This document shows, one piece after another, positions 35,900-45,467 of a stretch of 64,000 nt of DNA. A program made the translations under genes and the position numbers. Source of the stretch: Methanosuratincola petrocarbonis. Lineage in GTDB: Archaea > Thermoproteota > Methanomethylicia > Methanomethylicales > Methanomethylicaceae. Each line of letters opens with the position of its first letter. Position 1 is the stretch's first letter. The notes beneath the pieces are model-generated. The model ran no database searches. It was given only the letters and a program-made list of their open reading frames with translations, and had not been told where the DNA came from. Where the stretch lies: the NCBI GenBank assembly GCA_030522375.1, contig CP130488.1, positions 620,001-684,000 on the forward strand, read 5' to 3'.

Positions 35900-36616
35900 A
35901 TGAAAGTAACGCTGCTCTCGCATACACCTGATCCTGAGCGCGTGGCTGCGGCTGCAGCCAGGCAGTGCTACTCCAAGTTCAGCGCAGCCAAGGCGTACTC
36001 GGGTCTCTCCCAGGACGACATAGGGCGCCTCCTCAGGAAGATAATCGCGAGCGGTCACCTCTCCGTCCTCGAGCACGCAAGCTTCACTTTTGTCATCGAC
36101 GGGATCTCAAGGGCTTGCAGCCACCAGCTGGTGAGGCACAGGATAGCCTCGTATTCGCAGCAGAGCCAGCGGTATGTCAAGCTCGACGAGCTCGAGTTCA
36201 TCGTCCCCGACAGCATCGCAAAGGATGCAGAAGCGCAAAGGATCTTCTCCAAAGGGCTCGAGATGTGCAGGGAGGCATACAGGAGCCTGCTGGCGAAAGG
36301 GATCCCTGCGGAGGACGCGCGCTACATACTCCCCCAGGCTTCGCCCACTAAGATAGTTGTCACGATGAACGCGAGATCGCTCCTCAACTTCTTCGAGCTC
36401 AGGTGCTGCCTCTCAGCCCAGTGGGAGATAAGGAGGGTAGCAGAGGACATGCTAGCGCTGGTGAAGGGGGTCGCGCCAACGATCTTCGAGAACGCCGGGC
36501 CTTTCTGCGTCTCCAAGAGGATCTGCCCTGAGAAGAAGTACGACTGCCCGAAGTGGGTCGAGCTCTACAAGAAAGGTTCGCGGGCAGGCGAAACTGGAGG
36601 ATCCAAGTCTATTTAG
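35900..36616 (+). CDS. thyX: FAD-dependent thymidylate synthase ThyX
   Basis: 238 residues from the ATG at 35900 (GGCGGT upstream). The ThyX signature RHRIASYSQQSQRYV is present near residue 80, with the preceding HASFTFVIDGISRACSHQLV and the later NARSLLNFFELRCCLSAQWE. It methylates dUMP to dTMP with methylenetetrahydropterin and FAD. It is the last host-like gene before the AT-rich island; the gene itself is complete. Confidence 0.95.
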   Translation: MKVTLLSHTPDPERVAAAAARQCYSKFSAAKAYSGLSQDDIGRLLRKIIASGHLSVLEHASFTFVIDGISRACSHQLVRHRIASYSQQSQRYVKLDELEFIVPDSIAKDAEAQRIFSKGLEMCREAYRSLLAKGIPAEDARYILPQASPTKIVVTMNARSLLNFFELRCCLSAQWEIRRVAEDMLALVKGVAPTIFENAGPFCVSKRICPEKKYDCPKWVELYKKGSRAGETGGSKSI

Positions 36617-36666
36617 ACTACTAATCCACAGGAATAGACGACATCAACAGAATGCAACATAGCAAA

Positions 36667-36678
36667 TTATATATAAAT
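36667..36678 (+). promoter_or_regulatory. TATA box of the helicase-nuclease gene
   Basis: TTATATATAAAT lies in the AT-rich stretch 55-66 bases before the ATG, implying a leader of about 35 bases that contains AGGAAGG. Confidence 0.5.
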
Positions 36679-36732
36679 CAAATTGTACAAAATAAATACA
36701 TAATTAATTAACTAATAGGAAGGTTTGAATTA

Positions 36733-39700
36733 ATGGTAAATCATGTAACAATTCGGTTTGCATGGCATGACAATAAATGGACTGGCACAGTTTGTAGAGA
36801 GCCAGAACGTAACATCTATTGCACAGGCAGTTATTCGCTGCTTTCGCCAAGAATTCAGAGAAGAATAGACTTTAATAAAGAGCAGAAATACAAAGGTCAA
36901 AAAGTTTCTAAAATCCCGAAAAAAGAAAAGTACACCCCGCCGTGTTATTGGTGTTTAAATGCGCTCGGGGATAGTGAATGTACAGTAGAAGATCCACATC
37001 CCTACGCAGATGCTGAAAGAGGATTCGGCCCGGAATTTGCAAAAGAAGTACCACCACTCAAGTATAACCTAAACAAGTTCTGCATTTTTTCTTGGAATTT
37101 TAAACTCGGCTATGCCGAAAAAGGATCATACCAACGCTACGTGCCTCCAGAAGGACTTAAAGACAGAACCACACAATACCTTAACAAACTTGAAAAAGGA
37201 AAATCTATTGTGTTCTTTTATGCTAATTACAGTAATCCGATAACAGCTGACCATTACAAATACCTCCTTCTTGGCGCAGGCGTCGTGAGAGACGTGGAAG
37301 AACCCCAAGAATATCGCATACCCAAAGATCTTGTTGAAAGGATTCGAAGCCAGCGCGGCATGGCGAATATGCCGACAACTGCCTGGCAATTTCAAATACT
37401 CTTGAATCCAGACCTAACGTTTGTACTCCCATATCACGAATACCTAAATCTAATAGATAAAGAAAAAAATGAAAGTGTTTCCGACGAGCTAATGAAAAGA
37501 CTTGATGAAGTTGCAATACCCATTGAAGAAACCACGATGATTCCTAACTTCAAATACGTGTCAATGCATCTGGAGCACGACAAAGCGCTTTATCTCCTTT
37601 ATCGATTCAGACAATCAACACGCAAAATGAAAGAGCACAACGTTATCGATTATTCTCTAATAAACGAGGCAGAACAGAAAATAGATAAACTGCTAGCTTT
37701 AGCATGGAGACAGCGGGGAAAATATCCTGGTTTCAGAAATGCTCTTTTTGTCATCTTAAGAAACGATTTCGATAAAGAATATCTTATGGAGATTATTACA
37801 CAAATCGAAAAATATATAAACAAAAACTTTGACAATATCGAAAAATTCCTTGAAAAATTAGAAGAAGGCAAATACCACATTCCAAGCGCTTTCACCAATA
37901 TCACGAAGGCCCTGAAGATTTTAAAGAATAACAAAGAACTTTTGGAGTTTCTTTCTCTTTTTGATTTTTCAATCAAGCAATTTGAAAATGTCGAAAAATT
38001 AATTGGTGAATTGGGATTCCACACCGTAAAGGCCAATCCCTATATTATCCTTGAAAACTATCAATTTGATTTCCAAGATAGTTGGGACATCAACGAATGT
38101 GATTATGGAGTCGGAATTTACCAAATTGACATGGCTCTCATTCCAGACCCAAATTATGCAGATTGGGAAACAACCCCTTACGATGCACGTTCGCAAGAAA
38201 GACTGAGGGCTCTAATAACCAAAATTCTATATGACTCAGCTAACCAAGAAGGCAATTCGTGCCTAATAAGAGAAGAAATACTTAATCGCATCCAGGACTA
38301 TCCACTCTACTATATTACTGAAAAACTGAAAGTCGACCAGAATCTTTTATTGCAATATGAAAAACAACAAATTTTCAAGGAAAAATTTCAGATAATCGAG
38401 AACCCTCAGAAAAACGAGGTAATTTATCAACTCAAAAGAATGAGAGAGATCGAAGCCATCATTGAAGAATTCATAGGTAAAATGCTGAAGAAAACATATT
38501 CAGTCGACCCAAAAACAATTGAAGACATCATAAATAAAGAACTGGAGTTATACAAAGACAAACTACAGTTTCTGGATATCAATGAGAGAAGAAGTCTGTA
38601 CACACATTCACTCAAGAAGGGATTGTTTGTAGTATCTGGAAAAGCAGGCAGTGGAAAAACCCAAGCCATAATAAACCTGATAACTAAATTCGCAGAATCA
38701 AGAAAATCAATCTTCGTATTCACTCCAACAGGAAAGGCAAACGTGGTCATCAGAAATAGGTTGAAAAAATTAAAATTAAACAAAGCGAGCAACATTCGTG
38801 TTTCAACAATACATAGGTTCCTATACCGCGCCCTTTCTGACTACTACACGGGGTTCGCCACCCGAAGAGCAGATATAGCTCGACTGGGAGATTTAATAGA
38901 AGCGCTTCTGGAAGGAAAACTAGAGGTTCTTGATGAGTTTAGGAAATTAGCGAAGAATTGGACGTTTAATCCACAAGTAGTAATAATAGACGAAACATCG
39001 ATGATTGACGAAATATTGTTAGCTGTACTCTTTTGCATGATAAACCCAGAAGCACTGGAGCATCTGTTTTTGGTTGGAGACGAAAGACAACTGCCTCCTA
39101 TAGGCGTTGGAAGACCATTTGTGGACTTGAGCTTCTACCTAAAACAAAAAGGATTGGATACTAACATTATTCATCTAAAATCCAATTTGAGATTTGATCC
39201 CTCTACCAGTCTTGGAGTTTTTTCTGACTTGTTCAGTGGTCAAGAAGAACCTTCCCCCACCGAAGTAGAAGATGTCTTGAACCAAAAAGATGAATCTTTG
39301 GAAAGATATTATTTCAGTAATTCAGAAGAGCTGAGAAACGTCATAAAGCAAATACTAACTCAAGCAGGATGCCAAGATCTCTCTAATTCCCTCTTCACAA
39401 TGTTTACAGATGTGTTTGAAAGGGAAGGTAAACTAAACCTTGATAGAGTACAAATTATAACGCCACGAAGAATTGGTGATTATGGATCGATGGGAATAAA
39501 CAGAAACATCATTTTAGACGGCACAATTCGGTATGCGCCTAATACAAAACTGATATGTGAAGAAAACATATATTTTAACACAAAAGACTTTAACACTAAA
39601 GGAAATAGAGTTTTAGGCTTAGCTAACGGGTCAATTGGCTACATAAAAAGTGATGGAGATATACATTTCGACGGTATAGACGATCTAATTGAGGAGTATG

Positions 39701-40443
39701 GTGAAAGTGTTCAGATATTAATAAAAGAAGTCTGGTCAGAAGTAAACAGTCCGCTTAAAACCGAAAGAAAAATAGACCTTGGATACGCCATTACTGTTCA
39801 TAAATCCCAAGGCAGCGATTTTGACCATGTCATATTCGTATTTTCCCAATCAAGTCCTTTTATAACAAGAGAATTGCTCTATACTGCTTTCACAAGACCG
39901 AGAACAAAACTACACTTTGTGGTTCATGATGATCTGAAAAAAGAATTACCCCTCGTGTTGATTAGAGCTTATGATAACTCACTAGTAGAACAACGTAAGA
40001 CATTGCTCTTCGGACACAAAGCTTCGCCATTCAAGCCTTATAAATTAACTCTAAAAGACAAAACAATCCTTGAGGTAGATTCCAAAATAGAATGGATAAT
40101 AGCGAAACTCTTAGATGAAATGAACATAAAATTTGAGTATGGAATAGAAGACTTTCTTGCATCCTATCACTTGAAACCTGATTTCAAACTCCATGTAAAT
40201 GGTAAAATCTACTATATCGAACATTTAGGTCGAATGGATAACATCGGGTATAGAGAAAGATGGGGAAAGAAATTTGAAACGTACAAAAATCAACTTGGTA
40301 TAGCAGATATCCTCATAACAACCAGCGAAAGTGAAGAAATAACCGACGTAGAAGGAAATATTAAAAAAATGATCGAAGACATATTATCAGATAAACTGAA
40401 AAAAACTGGAGAATTTCCTTCATACCATCACTATGAGATTTAA
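36733..40443 (+). CDS. Large SF1 helicase fused to a C-terminal nuclease-like domain
   Basis: 1236 residues. Residues 1-210 are a conserved N-terminal domain beginning IRFAWHDNKWTGTVC, with several cysteines (CYWCLNALGDSEC) and KSIVFFYANYSNP. A helical middle follows. The superfamily 1 (RecD/UvrD-like) helicase spans about 620-1080: Walker A GKAGSGKTQAI near 635, Walker B VVIIDETSMID near 750, DERQLPPIG near 793, and YAITVHKSQGSDFDHVIFVF near 1019. The end (1130-1236) has LKPDFKLHVNGKIYYIEHLG, a PD-(D/E)xK-type site with His replacing Lys. Alone on a strongly AT-rich island; likely defence against foreign DNA (inference). Confidence 0.82.
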   Translation: MVNHVTIRFAWHDNKWTGTVCREPERNIYCTGSYSLLSPRIQRRIDFNKEQKYKGQKVSKIPKKEKYTPPCYWCLNALGDSECTVEDPHPYADAERGFGPEFAKEVPPLKYNLNKFCIFSWNFKLGYAEKGSYQRYVPPEGLKDRTTQYLNKLEKGKSIVFFYANYSNPITADHYKYLLLGAGVVRDVEEPQEYRIPKDLVERIRSQRGMANMPTTAWQFQILLNPDLTFVLPYHEYLNLIDKEKNESVSDELMKRLDEVAIPIEETTMIPNFKYVSMHLEHDKALYLLYRFRQSTRKMKEHNVIDYSLINEAEQKIDKLLALAWRQRGKYPGFRNALFVILRNDFDKEYLMEIITQIEKYINKNFDNIEKFLEKLEEGKYHIPSAFTNITKALKILKNNKELLEFLSLFDFSIKQFENVEKLIGELGFHTVKANPYIILENYQFDFQDSWDINECDYGVGIYQIDMALIPDPNYADWETTPYDARSQERLRALITKILYDSANQEGNSCLIREEILNRIQDYPLYYITEKLKVDQNLLLQYEKQQIFKEKFQIIENPQKNEVIYQLKRMREIEAIIEEFIGKMLKKTYSVDPKTIEDIINKELELYKDKLQFLDINERRSLYTHSLKKGLFVVSGKAGSGKTQAIINLITKFAESRKSIFVFTPTGKANVVIRNRLKKLKLNKASNIRVSTIHRFLYRALSDYYTGFATRRADIARLGDLIEALLEGKLEVLDEFRKLAKNWTFNPQVVIIDETSMIDEILLAVLFCMINPEALEHLFLVGDERQLPPIGVGRPFVDLSFYLKQKGLDTNIIHLKSNLRFDPSTSLGVFSDLFSGQEEPSPTEVEDVLNQKDESLERYYFSNSEELRNVIKQILTQAGCQDLSNSLFTMFTDVFEREGKLNLDRVQIITPRRIGDYGSMGINRNIILDGTIRYAPNTKLICEENIYFNTKDFNTKGNRVLGLANGSIGYIKSDGDIHFDGIDDLIEEYGESVQILIKEVWSEVNSPLKTERKIDLGYAITVHKSQGSDFDHVIFVFSQSSPFITRELLYTAFTRPRTKLHFVVHDDLKKELPLVLIRAYDNSLVEQRKTLLFGHKASPFKPYKLTLKDKTILEVDSKIEWIIAKLLDEMNIKFEYGIEDFLASYHLKPDFKLHVNGKIYYIEHLGRMDNIGYRERWGKKFETYKNQLGIADILITTSESEEITDVEGNIKKMIEDILSDKLKKTGEFPSYHHYEI

Positions 40444-40917
40444 ACTCAATAAACAAAAACAAGTTTTCCACTTTTATTTTTTCAAAGAGTTCTGTTATCA
40501 GGTATTCTAAAATAAAATTTTCATTAAAACGTTTTTTCAGGATTTCTTTTATTTTTTATAGTTATGGATTGTTGTCGTTTGGCAACCTTTTTTCACCAAA
40601 GCGTCAATGTGAAGTTTTACGAGTGGCTTTATAAGATAAGAAAACGAAGAGATTTTTCGGAAATCTGCACCTCGGCTTTCAGAGGTGTGAGAACCTGTAA
40701 GCACAGTTTTGGCAAAGATACAACTGCACTTTGCCACTGCAAGCATCCTTATCAAATCTTTATACACCTATATACGGTCGCTGCAACATTCTGGACGCTT
40801 AACAGCTTTATCCCCACCAACCATTTCCCATCTCCAATTCTAACTAAAAACTCATTTTAGAGCTTGAACCAAAGGGGGTTTTGCGGGAGATTTAGAAGGG
40901 AGAAATCCTAATTCAAG
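40444..40917. other. AT-rich tail of the island, no confident gene
   Basis: T-rich termination stretches follow the helicase gene (40475-40560). A possible hairpin, ACCTCGGCTTTCAGAGGT, occurs near 40667-40684. A 65-codon minus-strand frame (40549-40746) is not supported by a well-placed promoter. Confidence 0.35.
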
Positions 40918-41571
40918 CTAGACGGACTCCTCAAAGAATGCCCTTATCCGCTCCAAGGACTCTTCTTTGACGATCATCGTGACCCTCTGATCAGGCTCGA
41001 GAGTATGGTTGGGATCTGGGCGCAACGTGGTCCCGTTCTTCTTGACCTTAATTATCAGCCAGTCGGTGATCAGCGGGAGGTCGATGATCCTCCTCCCCGC
41101 GACCAGCGAGTTCTTGGCTACCTTGAGGTCCACGATCTTCACCCCGACCGGGATCGTCCCCTCGATCGGGAACTCCTCCTTGATGAGCCTGAGCACCTTC
41201 TCCGCGGCGGTGAGCTCCGGGCAGAGCGTGTCGGTTATGCCCAGCTTCTCGGCTATCTTGGCCATCCTCGGGTCGCCTATCCTTGCGATCGTCCGCTTCA
41301 CGCCGAGCTCCTTCGCGATGAGGCACGCGAGGATGTTCGCTTCGTCCTTGCTTATGACTGAGATCACGAGGTCAAAGGTGGCTATGTCTGCAGACGCAAG
41401 GTCGTCCATGTTGGTGACGTCGCCCTTAAGCGTAAGCACATCGTACTGCTCAGAGAGCTCCCTGCAGACATCCTCGTCTATGTCCATTATTGCAATCTCG
41501 TGCCCTTTGTTGTTCAGCTCCCTGATGAGGTACCTGCCGATGCCGCCAGCCCCAAATATGAGGATACGCAT
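40918..41571 (-). CDS. trkA: TrkA-type potassium channel/transport regulatory protein
   Basis: 217 residues. The N-terminal RCK/TrkA-N NAD-binding fold is plain (ILIFGAGGIGRYLIRELNN, then the acidic IMDIDED and DLVISVISKDEANILA). The TrkA-C domain occupies about residues 135-217 (VGVKIVDLKVAKNSLVAGRR). It gates the TrkH subunit in response to NAD(H)/ATP. Divergent from trkH with an AT-rich shared promoter (CATATATATAAATTT near 41608-41622). Confidence 0.93.
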   Translation of the reverse strand: MRILIFGAGGIGRYLIRELNNKGHEIAIMDIDEDVCRELSEQYDVLTLKGDVTNMDDLASADIATFDLVISVISKDEANILACLIAKELGVKRTIARIGDPRMAKIAEKLGITDTLCPELTAAEKVLRLIKEEFPIEGTIPVGVKIVDLKVAKNSLVAGRRIIDLPLITDWLIIKVKKNGTTLRPDPNHTLEPDQRVTMIVKEESLERIRAFFEESV

Positions 41572-41660
41572 AAATTAATACGTCATCTCGGATTCAACTA
41601 TCAATAAATACATATATATAAATTTAAAATAGGCTTTCTGTCCAGAACCGGGGTCTGAAC

Positions 41661-43112
41661 ATGATCGAGGAAGTGAAGGAAGAGATCCTCAGCGGGCTGT
41701 CGGGCCTCCTTATGATCTTTGGCGGGATCCTGCTCCTGCCGGTCATCCCAGCGCTGGTTTTCGCAGAGTTTGACAGCGCAGTCCCATTCCTAGCGACTGG
41801 GATCGTGGTCGTTTTGTCCTCTTTTCTGGCGAGAAGGAAGATCAGGACAAGGGAGAGCTACTCAAGGATCTCTTCGATAGTGATCGCTGCGGTAGGCTGG
41901 ATGCTAATCTCGGCGATCGGGGCGATCCCATTCGCCGCGATCCTTGGGTTCAACCCATTGGACGCGCTCTTCGAGTCGATGTCCGGCTTCACTACTACAG
42001 GGATGACCCTGATCACCGACTTTGAGGCTGTCCCGCATTCGATACTCTTCTGGCGGAGCCTCACCCAGTGGATAGGGGGGGTCGGGATTATCCTCCTCTT
42101 CACACTGATCCTCGTTGGAGGGGGGATCGGGAGTTGGAGGCTCTACCACCTCGAGGGGAGGGAGGAGAAGTTCACGCTGAGCACAATCGCCACGATTAAA
42201 AGGATCTGGCTGATCTATTCGGTCCTGACCGCGGTATGCGCGATCGTGCTTCTGATCCTTGGGATGCCGCCCTTCGATGCGATCAACACTGCGATGACTG
42301 CCCTCTCGACAGGGGGATTCCTCACCAAGAGCAGCATCCTCTACTTCGGGAATCCCGCGATCCAAGTAGCCCTCTGTGTTTTCATGACGATAGGGGCAAT
42401 AAGCTTCTCGCTATTCTACAACATCCTAAGGTTCGACTACAAGCGCATAATCAGGGACGTTGAGACGAAGTTCCTCATAGGGATCTTGCTGGCATGCGGC
42501 GCATTGGTGGCGGCTTTCCTGATGTTTGACGGCTTCGACCCTGGGTATGCGCTGCTCGAGGGCTTCTTCAATACGATTGCGATAATGACGACCACAGGGT
42601 TTTCCAGTGTGGACCTGAACGCTTGGCCTCTCGCATCGAAGTCGATCCTCCTCCTGCTCATGGTTATTGGCGGTTGTTCGGGTTCTACAGCAGGGGGAAT
42701 GAAGGTGTGGCGATTCATCGTCATGTACCGGACCGCGAAGATGGAGATCAGCAAGGTCTCGCTGCCCCCGATAGCCGTCAAGCCAATCAAGATCGGGGGA
42801 AAAGCGCTCGAGGAAGGCTACGCCGTGAGGGTCGGCGCCTTCGTCTTCCTGTACATATTTGCTTTGTTTGTCCAGTTTATCATCATGTCTGCCATGGTGC
42901 CGGATCCCCTCGGCGCCATATCGCTTGTCGCCTCGGCGCAGAGCAACGTGGGCCCTGCATTCTACCCGATCACAGAGGTGCCGCTTGCGGGCAAGGCGCT
43001 CCTGATCGCTTCCATGTGGTTCGGCAGGCTGGAGCTCTTCCCGGTGCTGGCCCTCTTCAGCAGGGAGCTTATGGATGCCCTGCGGACCAAGAAAGAAAAG
43101 GCATACGTCTGA
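41661..43112 (+). CDS. trkH: TrkH-type potassium transporter, membrane subunit
   Basis: 483 residues with the four pore repeats of Trk/Ktr/HKT channels: SMSGFTTTGMTLITDFEAVP, MTALSTGGFLTKSS, NTIAIMTTTGFSSVDLNAWP and a degenerate last one (SAQSNVGPAF). The intramembrane gate region with GCSGSTAGGMKVWR is typical of TrkH. It takes up K+ together with the divergent trkA product. ATG at 41661 follows a TATA-containing AT-rich region by about 40 bases. Confidence 0.93.
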   Translation: MIEEVKEEILSGLSGLLMIFGGILLLPVIPALVFAEFDSAVPFLATGIVVVLSSFLARRKIRTRESYSRISSIVIAAVGWMLISAIGAIPFAAILGFNPLDALFESMSGFTTTGMTLITDFEAVPHSILFWRSLTQWIGGVGIILLFTLILVGGGIGSWRLYHLEGREEKFTLSTIATIKRIWLIYSVLTAVCAIVLLILGMPPFDAINTAMTALSTGGFLTKSSILYFGNPAIQVALCVFMTIGAISFSLFYNILRFDYKRIIRDVETKFLIGILLACGALVAAFLMFDGFDPGYALLEGFFNTIAIMTTTGFSSVDLNAWPLASKSILLLLMVIGGCSGSTAGGMKVWRFIVMYRTAKMEISKVSLPPIAVKPIKIGGKALEEGYAVRVGAFVFLYIFALFVQFIIMSAMVPDPLGAISLVASAQSNVGPAFYPITEVPLAGKALLIASMWFGRLELFPVLALFSRELMDALRTKKEKAYV

Positions 43113-43236
43113 TCCTGGCTTGTCGTTAGGAGACATATGGTCGGCGAAATCTACACTGAAGGCACCGAAGGCGCGGATCGCCGCCGATAGAGTTAAACTA
43201 CATCCGCACAATACTTCTCTGTTGGTGTTTGTCGAC

Positions 43237-43644
43237 ATGTTCAGGGAAGAGCCGTACACCGACATGCAGGATCTTCTCTCGAAGGACCGGATCGCGTCGC
43301 TGTTGGGGGTAAGGATGCTGGAATGGGGACCCGGGAAGTGCCGCCTTGAGATGGTCGTCGACGAGAGGATGCTGAACGCATATGGGTCGTGCCACGGCTC
43401 GGCGATCTTCGCCCTCGCGGACATTGCCTTCGCAGTCTGCTGCAACTCGGGGGGCGTAAAGTCTGTTGCGCTTTCCATGAACATAAACTACAGGAGACCG
43501 GCTAGGCAGGGGGACAGGCTGATCGCCGAGGCTAGAGAGGAGAGTGCTGGATCCACAACTGCGCTTTGCAGGATAAGGATCGCGAACGGCGACGGGAAAA
43601 TCGTTGCGCTCGCAGACGGTTTGGCTTACAGGATCAGGACTTGA
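43237..43644 (+). CDS. PaaI-type hotdog-fold thioesterase
   Basis: 135 residues. The hotdog core has the PaaI pattern: LNAYGSCHGSAIFALADIAF, with the Gly-His-Gly-like helix start and the catalytic Asp, then SMNINYRRPARQGDRLIAEA. It hydrolyses aryl or short acyl-CoA thioesters; with paaK elsewhere in the window it may rescue CoA from aryl-CoA. ATG at 43237 is preceded by GGTG; the frame is open further back into trkH but that part is not homologous. A TATA-like GAGTTAAACTA precedes it. Confidence 0.85.
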   Translation: MFREEPYTDMQDLLSKDRIASLLGVRMLEWGPGKCRLEMVVDERMLNAYGSCHGSAIFALADIAFAVCCNSGGVKSVALSMNINYRRPARQGDRLIAEAREESAGSTTALCRIRIANGDGKIVALADGLAYRIRT

Positions 43645-43719
43645 CTTAGCACTCCATGGAAGCAGGATTGTTTGGCTGGGGGCATGCCAGCCGTAAAACT
43701 GCCTAAATTTCTTTTTTCC

Positions 43720-44187
43720 TTACTTGACCGCTTTGAGCCTCGCCTGCCTCCTGGCCTCGCCTTCGCGGTACCGCCTCTTCTCGTCCTCGGTCTCGGGTAT
43801 CAGCCTGGGCACCTCGGTCGGCTTGCCCGACTCGTCCAGCGCGACCATTGTGGCATAAGCCGAGGCTGCGTGCCTCACCTCGCCAGTCATCAGGTTCTCG
43901 GCCTCCACCCTGACGCCGATCTCCATGGATGTCCTCCCGACGTAGTTTACCGATGCCTTCAGGATTATCAGGTCCCCTATCTTCACCGGCGTGTGGAAGT
44001 CCATCCTGTCCATCGAGGCTATCACGACGTTCTTCCTGGCATGCCTCATCGCAACAGCAGCAGCCACCTCGTCCACGTACCTCACGATCGAGCCCCCGAA
44101 GACATTCCCTGCGGGGTTCGCGTCCGATGGGAACATCCACCTCGTAGAAACTAGTGCAGATTCGCTCACCCTCTTAGCCTCAACCAT
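43720..44187 (-). CDS. Acyl-CoA thioesterase (YciA/BFIT hotdog family)
   Basis: 155 residues. MFPSDANPAGNVFGGSIVRY at residues 18-37 is the acyl-CoA hydrolase motif with the Asn/Asp and central helix, followed by ASMDRMDFHTPVKIGDLI. The last 30 residues are charged and helical (EDEKRRYREGEARRQ). It probably hydrolyses medium-chain acyl-CoAs. Convergent with the PaaI-type gene, about 75 bases apart. The 282-base gap upstream holds only AT-rich promoter sequence. Confidence 0.87.
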   Translation of the reverse strand: MVEAKRVSESALVSTRWMFPSDANPAGNVFGGSIVRYVDEVAAAVAMRHARKNVVIASMDRMDFHTPVKIGDLIILKASVNYVGRTSMEIGVRVEAENLMTGEVRHAASAYATMVALDESGKPTEVPRLIPETEDEKRRYREGEARRQARLKAVK

Positions 44188-44469
44188 AGAATACGCCCTC
44201 CATTCTGTTAACCTTCTGTCCCTCCAAATTTATAACACTTCTTGGACGGCTGCTATTCTGGTTCAGCTGCGGCTTGAAAACCGTAAATTTCCCCATCGAG
44301 AAACGCGGAAGGGAAATGGCTGGAATGGGTTTGAAACGGCGAGCAGGAGGATCACACCTTTGATGGGGGGCAGATCAAAAAGGCTTTGAGCATAAAGGTT
44401 GAAAAGAAGGGTTAAAAAAGGCAAGATACAGATCGATTCTGTCTTATTGTCGCTTGGGAAGGGGTAAAC

Positions 44470-44955
44470 TTGTCTAACAGCAGCAGGTTATGCACTGATC
44501 CGTTTTCTGAGATAGCTGAGCAGATCATCGAGAAGCTGGACGAGATTGGGACAGTGGTGGATTACGACGAGCTCGAGCGATGGGCAGACAAGGAGGGCAT
44601 TGGAAAGTACACGCTCAGGATGGTGCTGTGCGAGCTTGTGGAACAGGGGGCAGCTGTAGCCCCAGAGGGTTTCTGCGAGGACGAAGGCGGGCTCGAGCCC
44701 CCGAAGCCGAAGAAGATCGGCGTCAGGAAGGCAGATCCCAAAGACGTCGAACGGGTAAGGGCGTACCTCGCAGAGTACTGGAGCGTCGGCCTGCTGCGCC
44801 TGTTCGACGACATGGCGAGGTCAGGGGTCAAGAACGTCAATGAGGCGCTCAAGGAAGTCATAAGGCTTGGCTATGCGGAGCTCTCAAGGATAGGTGTCGT
44901 CAATGCTACCCAGCCCCGTGCTCCGAACAAGAAAATCCGGAACATCGATCCATGA
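44470..44955 (+). CDS. Uncharacterised protein with winged-helix-like N terminus
   Basis: 161 residues, acidic. Residues 8-65 look like a helix-turn-helix (EQIIEKLDEIGTVVDYDELE, then GKYTLRMVLCELVEQGA and a short wing). The linker EPPKPKKIGVRK leads to a second helical domain (VERVRAYLAEYWSVGLLRLF, NVNEALKEVIRLGY). No family is recognised. TTG start at 44470 behind GGGGTAAA. It precedes another unknown gene on the same strand by about 70 bases. Confidence 0.6.
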   Translation: MSNSSRLCTDPFSEIAEQIIEKLDEIGTVVDYDELERWADKEGIGKYTLRMVLCELVEQGAAVAPEGFCEDEGGLEPPKPKKIGVRKADPKDVERVRAYLAEYWSVGLLRLFDDMARSGVKNVNEALKEVIRLGYAELSRIGVVNATQPRAPNKKIRNIDP

Positions 44956-45027
44956 ACGGTCCTGGAATGGAGTTTGTCGGCTAAAAGATAATAGCATGCA
45001 GCTGTTTTCTTTCTGTGGTGAGTCGAA

Positions 45028-45378
45028 ATGGAGAGAGAAGGCGGAGAGAAGGATAGGGAGAAGAGCATAGGCATATTCAACGGTTCTGCCAAGGTTGGCG
45101 AGATACTCGCAGGCTTCACCCAGGTCGCGATCACGCCCCAGGACATGACGAGCCCAATTGCACTGCAGATGGCCCTCAGCAGGATATACGAGGCGATGAC
45201 AAAAGTGGTCGAGACCGGCCCCAAGAAGAAGTTCATAGCAGAGGTGCGGTTCACGGACTCGATGGGTAACCCCGTCGTGTTCGCACTCGATCTGGGCGAG
45301 AGGATGCCCCACTTCACGAGCAATGAGGTGAAGGCCAGGATCCTGGTGGAGCTCTTCGAAGAGGGTCAGAGCCCCTGA
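45028..45378 (+). CDS. Uncharacterised alpha/beta protein
   Basis: 116 residues. After a charged 15-residue tail the sequence forms a beta strand, a helix (SPIALQMALSRIYEAMTKVV), three strands (KKFIAEVRFTDSMGNPVVFA) and a final helix (NEVKARILVELFEEG). No family recognised. The start is well supported: GGTGA six bases before the ATG at 45028. Third-position G/C bias fits a genuine host gene. Confidence 0.6.
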   Translation: MEREGGEKDREKSIGIFNGSAKVGEILAGFTQVAITPQDMTSPIALQMALSRIYEAMTKVVETGPKKKFIAEVRFTDSMGNPVVFALDLGERMPHFTSNEVKARILVELFEEGQSP

Positions 45379-45467
45379 GCCCCACCAAAAAATTTTTCAA
45401 TTCCGTTCTAATATGTAGTTTTATCTGCTTACGTTCAGTCTTTTCCTCACGCTAAGAAGGGGATCCG

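Noticed and set aside
40549..40746. Possible 65-residue minus-strand gene downstream of the helicase-nuclease
   Set aside because: The TATA-like stretch at 40756-40764 is too close to the ATG, and the translation shows no recognisable domain.
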